Shown: positions 5,305 through 5,850 of the stretch, in pieces | How the letters are laid out: every line of letters begins with the position of its first letter | Position numbering within the stretch: position 1 is the first letter of the stretch | Assembly (NCBI GenBank): GCA_002501845.1 | Contig: DAOL01000040.1 | Location: 39,889 to 45,738 of the forward strand | Source of the DNA: Nitrososphaera sp. UBA217 | GTDB lineage: Archaea > Thermoproteota > Nitrososphaeria > Nitrososphaerales > Nitrososphaeraceae | Length of the DNA stretch: 5,850 bases | Reading direction: 5' to 3' | Notes under the pieces: model-generated | Told to the model about the DNA's origin: nothing | Databases searched by the model: none | The model's input: the letters and a program-made list of their open reading frames with translations, nothing else | Made by a program: the position numbers and the translations under genes

Positions 5305-5850
5305 TCAGCGGTTATAACTAATGCTATTCTCTTCCAGCTGCAAAGGGATTTGAATTAATTTTCCGTTTCTATTGATTGTCACTGTAATACTATTTCCAAC
5401 TTGTTTTTTATGGATGTATTCTGAGATTTCAGCAGGTTCCTCAACCTTGTTTTTGTCTATTTCTTCTATGATGTCTCCCTTTCTCATACCAGCATTGTCA
5501 GCAGGGCTAAAGGGCTCAATTTGTATTACAAGTGCACCGTTGCTTACAGGCAATCTATAGTATCTTGCCAAGCTGCGAGTAATTTTCATGGATGTTATTC
5601 CAATCCACGGTCTCCTAACACGACCCTTCTCAACGAGTTCCTTTAAGATTGCTTTTGCGGTATTAATTGGAATGGCAAATCCTATTCCTTGTGCGTAAGG
5701 CATGTTTGCAGTATTAATTGCAACTACCTCGCCTATTGTATTTACTAGTGGTCCCCCAGAATTTCCAGGATTTATTGCGGCGTCTGTCTGGATCAATTCT
5801 AGCGTTCCATTTTCCGTTTGAATGCCTCTGTTAAGCGAGCTTACAATTCC
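5305..5850 (-). CDS. HtrA/Deg-type serine protease with PDZ domain, 5' end outside window
   Basis: The last 181 residues of a trypsin-like quality-control protease, which normally degrades misfolded proteins at or outside the membrane. The frame is open to the right edge, so the start, any signal or membrane anchor and the catalytic His and Asp are not seen. Counting from the edge, residues 1-8 read [22 protein letters not shown] follows (22-35), with the nucleophile Ser31 in GNSGGPL. Next comes GIGFAIPI, the last strand of the protease domain. A PDZ domain starts around RPWIGI, with [34 protein letters not shown] carrying the usual PSPA-like and GLRKGD-like elements, and ends about 13 residues before the stop. 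There is one PDZ domain, as in DegS-like or most archaeal members. No frameshift or missing residue in the visible part. It converges on the alcohol dehydrogenase gene with 5 bases between stops. Confidence 0.93.
   Translation of the reverse strand, partial: GIVSSLNRGIQTENGTLELIQTDAAINPGNSGGPLVNTIGEVVAINTANMPYAQGIGFAIPINTAKAILKELVEKGRVRRPWIGITSMKITRSLARYYRLPVSNGALVIQIEPFSPADNAGMRKGDIIEEIDKNKVEEPAEISEYIHKKQVGNSITVTINRNGKLIQIPLQLEENSISYNR

Overview
The window most likely comes from an archaeon, and a member of the Thaumarchaeota (Nitrososphaeria, ammonia-oxidiser lineage) fits best. Start-site architecture is archaeal: TATA-like boxes (TTTATA / CTTAAATA / TATATA type) lie about 25-45 bases upstream of starts, several genes would have very short or no leaders, and one gene starts with GTG. 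The serine hydroxymethyltransferase has the short archaeal form, and tiny Cys-rich zinc-binding proteins are common in this group. The assignment is inference from sequence style, because no database could be searched.

Layout. Positions 1-960 hold no large gene, but several short things can be read there: a 79-residue C2C2 zinc-finger protein on the minus strand (85-323) broken by an apparent one-base frameshift; a 30-residue CxxC/CxxC zinc-ribbon protein on the plus strand (502-594); an imperfect inverted repeat between them that covers the minus-strand promoter; and a strong candidate small structured RNA (about 650-732) with its own TATA box and a T-rich end. Positions 962-2284 (minus) are glyA, serine hydroxymethyltransferase. 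A 55-codon minus-strand frame (2312-2479) lies just upstream of glyA and overlaps the end of the next gene. Positions 2454-4061 (minus) are a 535-residue MFS exporter of the type with a soluble C-terminal domain. A divergent promoter region (4062-4309) separates it from a zinc-dependent alcohol dehydrogenase (4310-5299, plus). That gene meets, tail to tail with only 5 bases between stops, the 3' part of an HtrA/Deg serine protease with a PDZ domain (5305 to beyond the right edge, minus).

How it fits together. The large genes are single housekeeping, stress or transport functions rather than one pathway: one-carbon/glycine metabolism (glyA), efflux (MFS), carbonyl/alcohol redox (ADH) and protein quality control (HtrA). 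glyA and the short frame upstream of it are clearly more GC-rich (about 51-58% in hand-counted stretches) than the MFS, ADH and protease genes (about 37-47%). The change falls near position 2450. This suggests a mosaic locus in which the MFS gene was inserted next to glyA, or glyA sits as a GC-rich block among AT-rich accessory genes. The best places to look for something undescribed are the candidate RNA at 650-732, the divergent pair of mini zinc proteins with the inverted repeat, and the short frame at 2312-2479.
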